A stretch of 64,000 nt of DNA from Neoalteromonas flava (lineage in GTDB: Bacteria > Pseudomonadota > Gammaproteobacteria > Enterobacterales > Alteromonadaceae). Positions 17,498 through 25,996 of the stretch are shown one piece after another. Each line of letters opens with the position of its first letter. Positions within the stretch are counted from its first letter, which is position 1. The notes beneath the pieces are model-generated. The model saw only the letters and a program-made list of their open reading frames with translations, searched no databases and was not told where the DNA came from. The position numbers and the translations under genes were made by a program. The stretch is taken from NCBI RefSeq assembly GCF_002807685.1, contig NZ_PEAX01000003.1, positions 62,001-126,000 on the forward strand, in the 5' to 3' direction.

Positions 17498-17758
17498 TTA
17501 TTCAAGTTTTGACTGTTTGATGCAAGTCTCTTTTGCTGCATCGCTTTCATGCTTAACCCAAATGAACGTAAGGTACATTTTGGTAGGCAGCGACATTGCC
17601 ATGCCAACGGCAACACAAACGGCACTGATAATAATACCTGTCACTCCCATAGCTTCTATAGTTTCACTGAAGTTATGGAAGTAGATCCCCAGCAAAATTA
17701 ATCCAATACCACAAAGCATGATGATTTTTAGCAGGCGGAGTATGCGCGTATCAGTCAT
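17498..17758 (-). CDS. Small two-helix membrane protein
   Basis: An 86-aa protein with two hydrophobic segments, about residues 11-28 (IIMLCGIGLILLGIYF) and 36-58 (MGVTGIIISAVCVAVGMAM), and a charged C-terminal tail. An AAGGG ribosome site precedes the ATG. No family was recognised. It lies upstream of the exported unknown gene and the S9 peptidase on the same strand, with about 90 bases between, so it may lead that transcript. A real small gene is likely but not certain. Confidence 0.55.
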   Translation of the reverse strand: MTDTRILRLLKIIMLCGIGLILLGIYFHNFSETIEAMGVTGIIISAVCVAVGMAMSLPTKMYLTFIWVKHESDAAKETCIKQSKLE

Positions 17759-17817
17759 AAGAAAACCCTTGCAGACTATGATTACAGACTAACACTTCGT
17801 TTTAATTTGTAGATTGA

Positions 17818-17855
17818 TCCGGATCAGACTCTTTGCCACAAAAATCTGATCCGGA
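17818..17855. terminator. Hairpin after the TonB receptor gene
   Basis: An 11-bp perfect inverted repeat (TCCGGATCAGA / TCTGATCCGGA) with a 16-base loop lies just beyond the stop codon of the minus-strand TonB receptor gene. The flank has no strong T-run, so it may be a weak terminator or an mRNA 3'-end stabiliser. No second copy was noticed in the window. Confidence 0.5.
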
Positions 17856-17861
17856 AGATGT

Positions 17862-20102
17862 TTAGAAGGAATAGACTAGGTTAGCCGAGAGATTTCGGCC
17901 GGGTGCGGTAAAACGTGCAAGGTTGTCATCAATAGCACGTCCGCGGACTTCCGATGCATTCCAATACTCTTTATCCGTTAGGTTAAACAGTCCCAGATTC
18001 AATTTTAAACGGCTGGATACTGCATAGTTCGCGATAAGATCTAGCGTAGTATAACTGGGAGATTGAAAGAGTGCAGTTTCCGCAGAACCGGTGTCTAGAT
18101 TTTCACTTTCTCCCGTATACGTGGCAATAAGGCTTAGGTTCCAAGGAGCGTCAGGTGCTCCGTATTGCAAGCCTACAACAGTTTGATTAGGAAGCACAGA
18201 ATCTAGTGCTAACCCAGTGCTTTTGTCTTCGCTCTGCTGCACACTAGTCGAGATGCGTACCTGCCATTGTTTTAACTCTGGAAAAGTCGCACCTAGGTAC
18301 CAATTGACTTGCAGATCTATCCCTTCAATGATGACTTTATCAATATTGATAGCCTGAAACTCCAGCAAATTTGTTGCTGGATTAAAACCAACCACTGAAA
18401 GTGATTCGATAAAGTTGTCGTAGTCGTTGCGGTAGGCGCTTACATTAACGTCAATGTGTGAGTTGGAATACCGGATACCAATTTCGTGACTGTCCACCGA
18501 CTCAGGTTTTAAATTGGCGTTAGGCAGTGAGGTGTAGCCGCCGGCAAAACTGGTAAAGCCAATATTTACATCATCCATCGGTGGGATACGAAAGCCTTGG
18601 GCAAACTGCCACCACACATTCAAGTCAGCAGTGAGGTTATATACGCTACCAAATTTAGCCGACCACTGTTGCTCGCTATAATCGGTAATCGTGACATTTG
18701 GATTTGCAGCGTTAAAAACGGGATCATCCTGTGGGGTAAGCTCAAACCTGTCGAACCGTAATCCAGGGCTCAACATCAAGCTGCCATCAAACAGTGTAAT
18801 TTCGTCTTGTACGAAAAAGGCAACTTCGCGCAGCGTAGAAAGTGGAAAATCACGTGCAGGGAAATACTCAAATTCAGGTAATTGAAGACCAGTTTCAGCT
18901 TGAATAGATTGGCCGCGACGAACGCTTTCTGACTCGGTTTCCTCCCACTGGACGCCATAGATAAGATAATGTTCACCAACGCCTGAAAATTGTTGTTCGA
19001 ACTGCAATTGAGCGCCCATGACCTGCTGTTCAAATAAACTCGAACGCTGACGTTCATAGGCCAAACTATTCGGCGTTAAGCTGCGCCTTGTTTGTTGTGT
19101 GTCTTGCTTTGTTTCTGAGCGTTGAATATAGGCTAAGCCGGTCACTTTAGGCCAGTCGCTAAGTCCGCTCGGCAAGTATTGGTACTGCATAGATAAGCGG
19201 CCCCGTTGACGTTCATCGTCACCAATACTATTCAGGATAGTGACGCCACGAACTACGGCTCCATAGTCAGACAGCAGATCAGACTCTGTCACACTGTTAA
19301 ACCATTCGGCTGTGAGTTGTAACTGGTTCTTGGCGTTGGGCGAATAAATCATCTTCGCGAAAACATTTTCGCTGGAAATATCCAGTGGGTCAGCGGACTT
19401 CCTTACGGGGCCGGTTGCCGCATCAGAGTAGTACGTTTGTGTTTCATGTCCTTGGCGTACTCCAGCGTTGATTAACCATTGCCAATTGCTGTACGTGCTT
19501 GCAAGCTGAAAATTCGCAGCTAAGTCGTCGTTAGCGCTGCGACCGGTTAGTTTTAAGCGACCAGCAAGTTCACCATCCTGGCTAACTAAACTAGCGGGTT
19601 GCTTGCTAGTAAACGCTACGACACCGCCTATGGCGTCACTGCCATACAGGGTTGATGCAGGTCCGCGAATTATCTCAACAGATTCAAGCATATCCACGTC
19701 GATAAAATCCCGTCGGGCTGATAGGGCAGGACCGAAGCTAAATTCATCAGCCAATGGAATGCCGTCCATTAAGATCAAAACGCGATCGCCGTTAATACCC
19801 CGAATGTTAAAGCTGGATAAGCCAAAGCGGCCGCCACCCTCAACACTAACACCTGGTTCATAGCGCAAGATGTCTCGAATATCGCCAGCAGCGAGACGTT
19901 CCATAGTTAGATGATCCAATTGCGTTACGTTTGCAGCAATTTCGTTTATTTCCCGCAAGCTTTTGGTTGCGCTTATCGTGATCACCTCGATGCCACTGTC
20001 AGGGATAAAAATCTCTGAGGCTTCCGTTTGGGCATTAGAAGTAACGGGTGCCAGTACACTCGTTGCGAGGATTGAAAGGGCGAGGGGATTGTTTTTTGAC
20101 AC
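17862..20102 (-). CDS. TonB-dependent heme/hemoprotein receptor
   Basis: A 746-aa outer-membrane receptor that probably takes up heme or hemoproteins. A signal peptide covers residues 1-24. The plug domain contains VITISATKSLREINE, the FNIRGINGDRVLILMDGIPL block and VEIIRGPASTLYGSDAIGG. The barrel contains FRIPPMDDVNIGF and NANLKPESVDSHEIG, resembling the FRAP and NPNL motifs of hemoglobin/heme receptors. It ends in the aromatic VYSF. It is divergent from hmuTUV across a Fur box, so iron repression is expected. The substrate is assigned mostly from context. Confidence 0.88.
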   Translation of the reverse strand: MSKNNPLALSILATSVLAPVTSNAQTEASEIFIPDSGIEVITISATKSLREINEIAANVTQLDHLTMERLAAGDIRDILRYEPGVSVEGGGRFGLSSFNIRGINGDRVLILMDGIPLADEFSFGPALSARRDFIDVDMLESVEIIRGPASTLYGSDAIGGVVAFTSKQPASLVSQDGELAGRLKLTGRSANDDLAANFQLASTYSNWQWLINAGVRQGHETQTYYSDAATGPVRKSADPLDISSENVFAKMIYSPNAKNQLQLTAEWFNSVTESDLLSDYGAVVRGVTILNSIGDDERQRGRLSMQYQYLPSGLSDWPKVTGLAYIQRSETKQDTQQTRRSLTPNSLAYERQRSSLFEQQVMGAQLQFEQQFSGVGEHYLIYGVQWEETESESVRRGQSIQAETGLQLPEFEYFPARDFPLSTLREVAFFVQDEITLFDGSLMLSPGLRFDRFELTPQDDPVFNAANPNVTITDYSEQQWSAKFGSVYNLTADLNVWWQFAQGFRIPPMDDVNIGFTSFAGGYTSLPNANLKPESVDSHEIGIRYSNSHIDVNVSAYRNDYDNFIESLSVVGFNPATNLLEFQAINIDKVIIEGIDLQVNWYLGATFPELKQWQVRISTSVQQSEDKSTGLALDSVLPNQTVVGLQYGAPDAPWNLSLIATYTGESENLDTGSAETALFQSPSYTTLDLIANYAVSSRLKLNLGLFNLTDKEYWNASEVRGRAIDDNLARFTAPGRNLSANLVYSF

Positions 20103-20139
20103 AGGCTTTTCCTTTATTGAGTAAATTCTTTTTGCAAAT

Positions 20140-20158
20140 GCTAATGAGAATGATTACT
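20140..20158. promoter_or_regulatory. Fur box between TonB receptor and hmuT
   Basis: The 19-base stretch GCTAATGAGAATGATTACT matches 14 of 19 positions of the classical Fur consensus GATAATGATAATCATTATC. It lies in the 91-base space between the two divergent start codons, so it can control both the receptor and the hmuTUV-hugZ transcript. Binding is inferred. Confidence 0.8.
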
Positions 20159-20193
20159 ATTTGCAACAAATGAATTCAATCGTAAGGGAATTA

Positions 20194-21027
20194 ATGTTTA
20201 TGTCACGCCTTTTGCTCTCAGTTGCTTTGGCCCTAATTTTCATGTCAACCGCAGTATTTGACATGTCGGCGCAAGAGGATGCGCGCGTTGTCACCGCTGG
20301 TGGCAGCGTGACGGAGATATTGCATGCCTTAGGTGCTGGTAAATCCCTAGTCGCAGTCGACACGAGTAGTACATATCCGGCGGCGGTTAATCAATTGCCC
20401 AAGGTTGGTTACTACCGCCAGTTACCCATTGAGGGAATTGTCGCATTGCGACCGGATTTAGTGATAGGTGTCGACGGAGTTGGCCCGACAAGAGTCCTAC
20501 AACAATTACGTTCACTTGGGATCCAGGTGGAACAGATTCAGGTTGAAAAGTCTGTAGCGGGTTTATTGTCGATGATCCGGCAAACGGCTGAACTCGTCGA
20601 TAAGCAGTCTGCGGGTGAAGCGCTGGTTTACCAGGTGCAGTCAGAATTTGCTGAAATCGCCACTTTATCTGAGCAAGGAGGGCGAGCTGCTTTTCTGATG
20701 AATATTAATGAGCGCGGTATGCTTGTGGCTGGCCAAAATACAGTTCCCGACCTCATATACACGCTGGCAGGTACGCAGAATGTGTTTGCTGACGTTACTG
20801 GATTTAAACCGCTTTCCAGTGAAGCTTTTCTGCAGAGGATGCCGGATTGGTTGATGATACCAGAGCATCAACGCCAAGGGATGCAGGCTGAACAATTCTG
20901 CGCAATGCCTGCATTAAAGCGTTGGGCGCAGCACTCTGGGTGCCGAATTGTGTTTGTCGACCCATTGCTATTCTTAGGTTTAACGCCACGCTTGCCGGAC
21001 GCAGTTCGTCAAGTTATGGCAATGTAG
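20194..21027 (+). CDS. hmuT: Heme ABC transporter periplasmic heme-binding protein
   Basis: The periplasmic heme carrier of the HmuTUV importer, about 277 aa. A signal peptide (RLLLSVALALIFMSTAVF) is followed by a class III binding-protein fold. The first strand reads VVTAGGSVTEILHALGA, and KVGYYRQL offers the Tyr often used as a heme ligand; ALRPDLVIGVDGVG follows. Candidate starts are ATG at 20194 and ATG at 20200, with AAGGGA at 20184-20189; a TTG at 20161 is too close to the Fur box to be convincing. It is followed by the permease gene after 13 bases. Confidence 0.9.
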   Translation: MFMSRLLLSVALALIFMSTAVFDMSAQEDARVVTAGGSVTEILHALGAGKSLVAVDTSSTYPAAVNQLPKVGYYRQLPIEGIVALRPDLVIGVDGVGPTRVLQQLRSLGIQVEQIQVEKSVAGLLSMIRQTAELVDKQSAGEALVYQVQSEFAEIATLSEQGGRAAFLMNINERGMLVAGQNTVPDLIYTLAGTQNVFADVTGFKPLSSEAFLQRMPDWLMIPEHQRQGMQAEQFCAMPALKRWAQHSGCRIVFVDPLLFLGLTPRLPDAVRQVMAM

Positions 21028-21040
21028 CGGGCGCAACATC

Positions 21041-22108
21041 ATGCAAGCAAGCGTTCCCTCATCAACGGATATTATTGGTCAGCACCAGCGCATGAAATTG
21101 CGAGATGGACGCTATTTGTTGCTTGGGTTTATCGCTATTGCACCCTTGGCAATCCTTTGGGCTCTTTCCTCAGGTGCTTACCACATTGGGCTCTGGGAGC
21201 TAATCAGTACGCAAGGTGATACCGCCTTTGAGCTCGCTATTTTGCTCGATATCCGCCTGCCTAGAGTGCTTATGACAGTGAGCACTGGAGCGGGTTTAGC
21301 GGTATGCGGATTAACCTTACAAGCACTAACGCGCAACCCGCTGGCAGACCCTGGTTTGTTGGGCGTGTCGGCATGCGCGGCTCTATTTGCTGGTATCTCC
21401 ATGCTAATCAGTAGTCGCCTGTTCGCTGAGTTTGGTGCACCAATGCTGTTTACTCCCGCCATGGCTTTTGCTGGTGCGGCGGTCGCAATGTTAGCACTGA
21501 TAGCGATTTCCAGACGTAATCGAGGGAGTGGCAATTTATTACTTATCCTCGCTGGCGTTGCTGTTAACGCAGCTGCAATGACTTGCTTGGGGTTGGTAAC
21601 TTTTATTGCCGATGATCAAACATTGCGGCAAATCACTTTCTGGAGTATGGGAAGCTATGCCGGCTCCTCTTGGCCAATGGTATGGCTTACCTCGATTACA
21701 GTTGTGTTTTGTCTTGTGTACCTTTTCAAGCAAAGATACGCATTAATGCAGTTGAGCTGTGGTGAGCAACAGGCACGTTGTCAAGGCGTTAACGTAGCCT
21801 TGCTGAAACGCAAAACCTTGCTAGTCTGCGCAGCCATAATCGCTGTTTGCGTCAGTTTTACCGGAATAGTCGGCTTTGTTGGTTTGGTCGTTCCACATAT
21901 CTGCCGACTGCTCTTAGGTGGCCATCTAGGCAGACTGATGCCGGTTGTTGCAATCGTCGGTGGTCTCTTAGTGACTATCGCCGACACGTTGGCTCGAACA
22001 CTCATTGTCCCTGCAGAATTACCCGTTGGTTTGCTCACCTCAACACTCGGTGTGCCGTTTTTCATCTACTTGATTTGGCATCAACAAAGCAGAGGCCAAC
22101 ATGTTTAA
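21041..22108 (+). CDS. hmuU: Heme ABC transporter permease
   Basis: The inner-membrane channel of the heme importer, 355 aa, of the FecCD/BtuC family with about ten membrane segments. Family blocks seen are LDIRLPRVLMTVSTGAGLAV, the LTRNPLADPGLLGVSACAAL region and the coupling-helix stretch FVGLVVPHICRLLLGG. The length is usual. It starts 13 bases after hmuT and overlaps hmuV by 8 bases, so the three subunits are co-translated. Confidence 0.93.
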   Translation: MQASVPSSTDIIGQHQRMKLRDGRYLLLGFIAIAPLAILWALSSGAYHIGLWELISTQGDTAFELAILLDIRLPRVLMTVSTGAGLAVCGLTLQALTRNPLADPGLLGVSACAALFAGISMLISSRLFAEFGAPMLFTPAMAFAGAAVAMLALIAISRRNRGSGNLLLILAGVAVNAAAMTCLGLVTFIADDQTLRQITFWSMGSYAGSSWPMVWLTSITVVFCLVYLFKQRYALMQLSCGEQQARCQGVNVALLKRKTLLVCAAIIAVCVSFTGIVGFVGLVVPHICRLLLGGHLGRLMPVVAIVGGLLVTIADTLARTLIVPAELPVGLLTSTLGVPFFIYLIWHQQSRGQHV

Positions 22109-22892
22109 TTTAAAGCAAGTATCGCTGGTAAAGAAACAGCGAACGCTACTCCAAATTGACTCATTGACGTTTGCCAGTGGTGCACTCACTGCGGTTATCG
22201 GTGCCAACGGTGCCGGGAAATCCACTTTAATGCGCGCGCTGCTGGATCCTGACTCACTCAGCAGCGGCTCAGTGTCTCTCGCAGAGCGACCTCTGAACTC
22301 ATTTAGCTTGGTCGAACTAAGTCATCGACGCGCGTATGTTGAACAAACGGCACGTCCTACGTTTAGTCTGGAGGTGATCGAGTACCTACGCTTGGCGCGC
22401 AGTCAGTTTACCGAAAGCAGTAAGCAGCGTGACAGGTGTATTGCAGATGTTATTGGTAGGCTAAATATGAGCCGTTTATTAGTGCGCGATATCACCACGC
22501 TGTCGGGCGGTGAATTTCAACTAGTTGAATATGCCAGAGCACTTATCCAGTTAACCCAAGGGGCAGATTATGAGCACTGTACTTTACTTCTGGATGAACC
22601 CTGCAGTGCACTCGATATTCGCCAAAGTCAAATTTTGTACAGCCATTTACGTGAGTTTATTGAGCTTGGTGGTAGTGCAATTTTAGTCGAACATAACATT
22701 AACGAAGCGGCGCGGATCAGCGACTTTGTGCTGTTTCTTTCGGGGGGCAGAGTTTTCGCGCACGGCCCAACAAAAACGGTTTTTACCACACCCAATATCA
22801 ATACGTGTTTTGCAACAGAAGGCACAGTTATAAGTCATGCAGTGCAGGGCGGGCAAGACACACGTTTAATTTATCAATCACTTATCAATTAA
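22101..22892 (+). CDS. hmuV: Heme ABC transporter ATP-binding protein
   Basis: The ATPase that drives heme import, 263 aa. Walker A is GANGAGKST (about residues 34-42). The Q-loop region is AYVEQTARP. The ABC signature is LSGGEFQLVEYARAL. Walker B is TLLLDEPCSALD, and the switch His is in AILVEHNINEA. All ATPase motifs are intact. It overlaps hmuU by 8 bases and is followed 12 bases later by the hugZ-like gene, completing a heme uptake and use operon. Confidence 0.93.
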   Translation: MFNLKQVSLVKKQRTLLQIDSLTFASGALTAVIGANGAGKSTLMRALLDPDSLSSGSVSLAERPLNSFSLVELSHRRAYVEQTARPTFSLEVIEYLRLARSQFTESSKQRDRCIADVIGRLNMSRLLVRDITTLSGGEFQLVEYARALIQLTQGADYEHCTLLLDEPCSALDIRQSQILYSHLREFIELGGSAILVEHNINEAARISDFVLFLSGGRVFAHGPTKTVFTTPNINTCFATEGTVISHAVQGGQDTRLIYQSLIN

Positions 22893-22904
22893 GAGAGTTA
22901 ATCA

Positions 22905-23645
22905 ATGGAAAATACGCAAAAACAACATCACATCCATGCTGCGCGGCTTTTGCTAAGACGTATACATTCAGGAGTACTTGCAACTCAGAGCTTATCGATC
23001 AAAGGATTTCCCTTTGGTTCAGTTACTCCATTTTTACTCACGGACGAGGGTGATATAGTAATTTATGCATCTGATATCGCTCAACACTCTCGCAATATGC
23101 AAGCGGATCCGCACGTCAGCTTGTGTGTATGTGACAACACTACTACTGACAGTCAAGCCAGTGCGCGCGTCACCGTGTTGGCCACAGCTAGCGCTGATTC
23201 TGTTGATGAAGCCTTAAAACAACGCTATTTCCGTTTGTTTCCACAAGCTAGGCAATATGTTGAAGCCCATGACTTTCGATTCTATCGTTTAACCACGCAA
23301 CGGGTACGTTACATTGGTGGCTTTGGACAAATTTATTGGTTCAACGTGGCCGAATGGCAAGAAAATTTTGCTGCTATGGGAGACAGCGAAACTAATGTTA
23401 TTGAGCATATGCAGCAAGATCATGAAGATGCGTTGCAAGTTATCTTACAAGAGCATTATGGTTACGATACCCCAGTCGATAAGGTTACAATGTTGACTCT
23501 TTTTGCGGAAGGATTTCACGTGCAGCATAACGACAGCATCGTGTTTATTCCCTTCCATCAACCATTAAATACTGTAGCCAAAGTGCGTGAAGCCATGGTG
23601 GTACTAACGCATCACGCTAGGGAAGTGTTAAAGCGCAGCGCCTGA
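22905..23645 (+). CDS. hugZ: HugZ family heme utilization protein
   Basis: A 246-aa cytoplasmic protein that binds and probably breaks down heme to release iron. The N-terminal two thirds form a split-barrel flavin-reductase-like domain (HAARLLLRRIHSGVLATQSL, then RYIGGFGQIYWF). The C-terminal DUF2470-type helix bundle starts at about 165 (VIEHMQQDHEDALQVILQEH) and supplies the His residues used for heme binding in HugZ proteins. It closes the hmuTUV transcript, right for iron recovery after import. Heme oxygenase activity is known for some family members; here it is inferred. Confidence 0.88.
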   Translation: MENTQKQHHIHAARLLLRRIHSGVLATQSLSIKGFPFGSVTPFLLTDEGDIVIYASDIAQHSRNMQADPHVSLCVCDNTTTDSQASARVTVLATASADSVDEALKQRYFRLFPQARQYVEAHDFRFYRLTTQRVRYIGGFGQIYWFNVAEWQENFAAMGDSETNVIEHMQQDHEDALQVILQEHYGYDTPVDKVTMLTLFAEGFHVQHNDSIVFIPFHQPLNTVAKVREAMVVLTHHAREVLKRSA

Positions 23646-24380
23646 TCAAAAATAGAAACGCAGTTCTCGGCCCTCCACTACGACTGTTTTGCCTTTGCGA
23701 GAAAAAAGGTTTTGACGCCATTCAGCAGGGTCTAAGGTAAAATTGAGATCGGCCGCAGTAACCGCATTCACGATGTGCTCTTCAATCTGGGGCTTGTGAT
23801 AGTCGAGAATGCGTTGCTTGCTGCCGCCGATATACAAATTGAGGTAACCAATTGCAGTTGTCGAAGATCCTGCTGTTAGCACGCTTAACGCTGATTTTAC
23901 CGGACTGGAAAACAGGCTGCTTAACTGCACGGGAGATAAACTATCTATGATTTTCGTTGTGTCTTTCAGGAGTGAATACTCGTCGTGCACGAGTGCCATA
24001 TCATCGACTTGAATAGTGTCGATGCTTAAGGTTTTGGTGGTGCAGTCGTAATCTGGAAGCGCGGAAACAACCACGATTAAGTGGGCACGATAAATGGGGT
24101 TGCCAAGTACGCGCACTTCCATCCCACAGAGGAGTTGCAACTGCAAACGATTGGTTGACTCAGGCATGCTTAACTCACCTTCCAACAGACTCAGTGTGGC
24201 TTTGCCAATGGGAACTGGAATAGGTATTTGCTGAGGGAAGTAGGGCGCTAGTAAGTCATTTAACTCCTGTTCAGTAAACTGGTCATATTTCAGCTTACCT
24301 AACTTAACTAAAACTAATGCTGCGGCAACTTTTAGACGGTCTGAAAATGATAATGGGTGCCAAGGAATATGCATGCACAA
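23646..24380 (-). CDS. Unknown protein, possibly DUF1439/YceB-like
   Basis: A 244-aa protein without a secure family. The pattern FTEQELNDLLAPYFPQ, then GKATLSLLEGELSMPESTN and a later LSIDTIQVDDMALVHDEYSL, resembles YceB/DUF1439 proteins, which have a tubular lipid-binding fold. The N-terminal stretch DRLKVAAALVLVKLGKL is mildly hydrophobic but is not a convincing signal peptide, and there is no lipobox. It is convergent with hugZ with no space between the stops. It lies 115 bases after the TPR gene on the same strand. Its link to the hemolysin cluster upstream is uncertain. Confidence 0.45.
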   Translation of the reverse strand: MCMHIPWHPLSFSDRLKVAAALVLVKLGKLKYDQFTEQELNDLLAPYFPQQIPIPVPIGKATLSLLEGELSMPESTNRLQLQLLCGMEVRVLGNPIYRAHLIVVVSALPDYDCTTKTLSIDTIQVDDMALVHDEYSLLKDTTKIIDSLSPVQLSSLFSSPVKSALSVLTAGSSTTAIGYLNLYIGGSKQRILDYHKPQIEEHIVNAVTAADLNFTLDPAEWRQNLFSRKGKTVVVEGRELRFYF

Positions 24381-24495
24381 TAAGTGAAGAGGTGTCTTGC
24401 CCTAAATAATGAAGCGCTCATTCTGAGAGTCAAGCCGAAAATTGAAAACCACCGCGAGTAGAGCAGTGGTTTTAGTACGAGTAAACATCAATAAA

Positions 24496-25164
24496 TCAGT
24501 GCTTTTGCTTATCCAGCTTCTTGTTTACTTTAGCCAGTAGCATTTGAATTTCCGCGCGCCGCGATTCATCCGCTAGCGGGCGTTCTAATCGTGCTGGAGC
24601 TTCAAGTGCGTGCTCAAGGTGTTCCTTTGCCGCAGTATATTGGCGTTCGTCAAACAAGAACTCTCCGTAGAAATAATTGGGGTCGATGCCGTCGGGATTT
24701 AGTGCGATGGCTTTTTCTAAATAGACCTTTGCATCATCATCATCTCCGAATCCTAATGGCCAGCCCGGTACTTTATGGTATAGCGTGCCAAGGCTAGTAT
24801 ACGCTGATCCTTGCAGCACCGTTTGATCAATAGCTAGAGATTGCTCAAGAGACTTTTTCGCCTCTTTGGCCAATGATAGAGCGCCAATACCGCCTTTGGC
24901 ACCGGCATAACTACTTTGAATTATGCCCAACCAGACTAATGGCTCAGCTCGATCAGGGTATTGCTCAGCAAGCGATTTTGCAGCGTTGACCAATTCTTCG
25001 AAGCCTGTTTTCTGCGTATTGCCTGACAAGTTGTAATTTACGATAGCCCACTGCTTTTGCAATGTAAGTAACTGTTCATCAAAGCCATCATGGTTGGCTG
25101 CGTTCGCTACGCTTGCGAGTAAACTAAAGCTGAAAATAAGAGTGAAAATGGATTTGGAATACAT
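24496..25164 (-). CDS. Exported tetratricopeptide repeat protein
   Basis: A 222-aa protein with a signal peptide (IFTLIFSFSLLASVANA) and TPR-like helical repeats: AEQYPDRAEPLVWLGIIQSS, LGTLYHKVPGWPLGFGDDDD, and YFYGEFLFDERQYTAAKEHL. The central WPLGFGDDDDAKVYLEKAI block is distinctive. A role as a periplasmic scaffold is expected. It starts 30 bases after the short-chain dehydrogenase stop with a GAGGT site, so it may be the fifth gene of the hemolysin-family cluster, though looser spacing than the first four leaves this open. Confidence 0.7.
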   Translation of the reverse strand: MYSKSIFTLIFSFSLLASVANAANHDGFDEQLLTLQKQWAIVNYNLSGNTQKTGFEELVNAAKSLAEQYPDRAEPLVWLGIIQSSYAGAKGGIGALSLAKEAKKSLEQSLAIDQTVLQGSAYTSLGTLYHKVPGWPLGFGDDDDAKVYLEKAIALNPDGIDPNYFYGEFLFDERQYTAAKEHLEHALEAPARLERPLADESRRAEIQMLLAKVNKKLDKQKH

Positions 25165-25194
25165 GATATTAACCTCGTTTCAAAGCGTTTGTTA

Positions 25195-25992
25195 TTAAGC
25201 GTGCAGATAGCGCTTAATGGTTGCTAATTTACTGTCAATGGCATTGTCAACAATGTTGGGTAACACGCCATTAATGCGCACAAAGAGCTTTTCCGGCCAA
25301 CCGACAACACTTTCTCGCCGTTTACTTCGGAGCAACTGAATTAATGCTGCCGCGACGGTTTCGGTAGCGTCTACGGTGTTTCCCAGCGCAGTATTCATAG
25401 CATTAACGTTGGCTGAATTGATGTCAGTCTTGGTTGCACGCGGGGCAAAATAAATAAACTTGTAACGACTATCGCTGTATTCTCTGGCCAGAGCCTCGGT
25501 GAATCCACGTAGCCCAAACTTGCTCGCACAATAAGTGCTAAAGCCTGGATAGCCGATATACCCAAATGCGGAGCCGACGTTGACAATAATTGTCTCGGTT
25601 GCGGCAGGGGACCGCTGCTGGGAATGATGTAAAAAAGCTTGTGTAAAAAGAATAGGAGCAACTAAGTTAGTGTTCAGTTGCGCTGCAATGGATTCTGCGC
25701 TTTGTTTTTCAAAAGCGCTAAATTCGGATACGCCAGCCGCATTTACCAGCAGGTCAATATCACCGTCTGCGAATGTTTTTTCGAGCACCGCTTCACACTC
25801 CTGAGCGGACCTTAAATCGCCGGTCATTACTGTAGTTCGATTACTCATGCTTGCCTGCACAGCCGTCAGTTTTTGCTGATTGCGACCTTGCAGTATGATT
25901 GTGTAACCCATAGCATCCAACGCGCGCGCAATTGCACTACCAATCCCGCCAGATGCGCCCGTAACTAAACAACGTTTAATAGATTCAGTCAT
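25195..25992 (-). CDS. Short-chain dehydrogenase/reductase
   Basis: A 265-aa NAD(P)-dependent oxidoreductase. The cofactor motif is TGASGGIGSAIARAL (TGxxxGxG) near residue 12. The NAG-type strand reads LLVNAAGVSEF. The catalytic Ser is in NVGSAFGY and the Tyr-Lys pair in YCASKFGLRGF. The triad is complete. A longer frame extends 40 codons upstream, but the ATG at 25992 lies 4 bases after the stop of the preceding gene and gives the usual family start. It ends the four-gene core and probably reduces a keto group or aldehyde in the product. Confidence 0.88.
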   Translation of the reverse strand: MTESIKRCLVTGASGGIGSAIARALDAMGYTIILQGRNQQKLTAVQASMSNRTTVMTGDLRSAQECEAVLEKTFADGDIDLLVNAAGVSEFSAFEKQSAESIAAQLNTNLVAPILFTQAFLHHSQQRSPAATETIIVNVGSAFGYIGYPGFSTYCASKFGLRGFTEALAREYSDSRYKFIYFAPRATKTDINSANVNAMNTALGNTVDATETVAAALIQLLRSKRRESVVGWPEKLFVRINGVLPNIVDNAIDSKLATIKRYLHA

Positions 25993-25996
25993 TGCG

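Noticed and set aside
20161-20193. TTG start that would lengthen hmuT by 11 residues
   Set aside because: It abuts the Fur box, lacks a ribosome site, and the signal peptide is complete from the later ATG codons.
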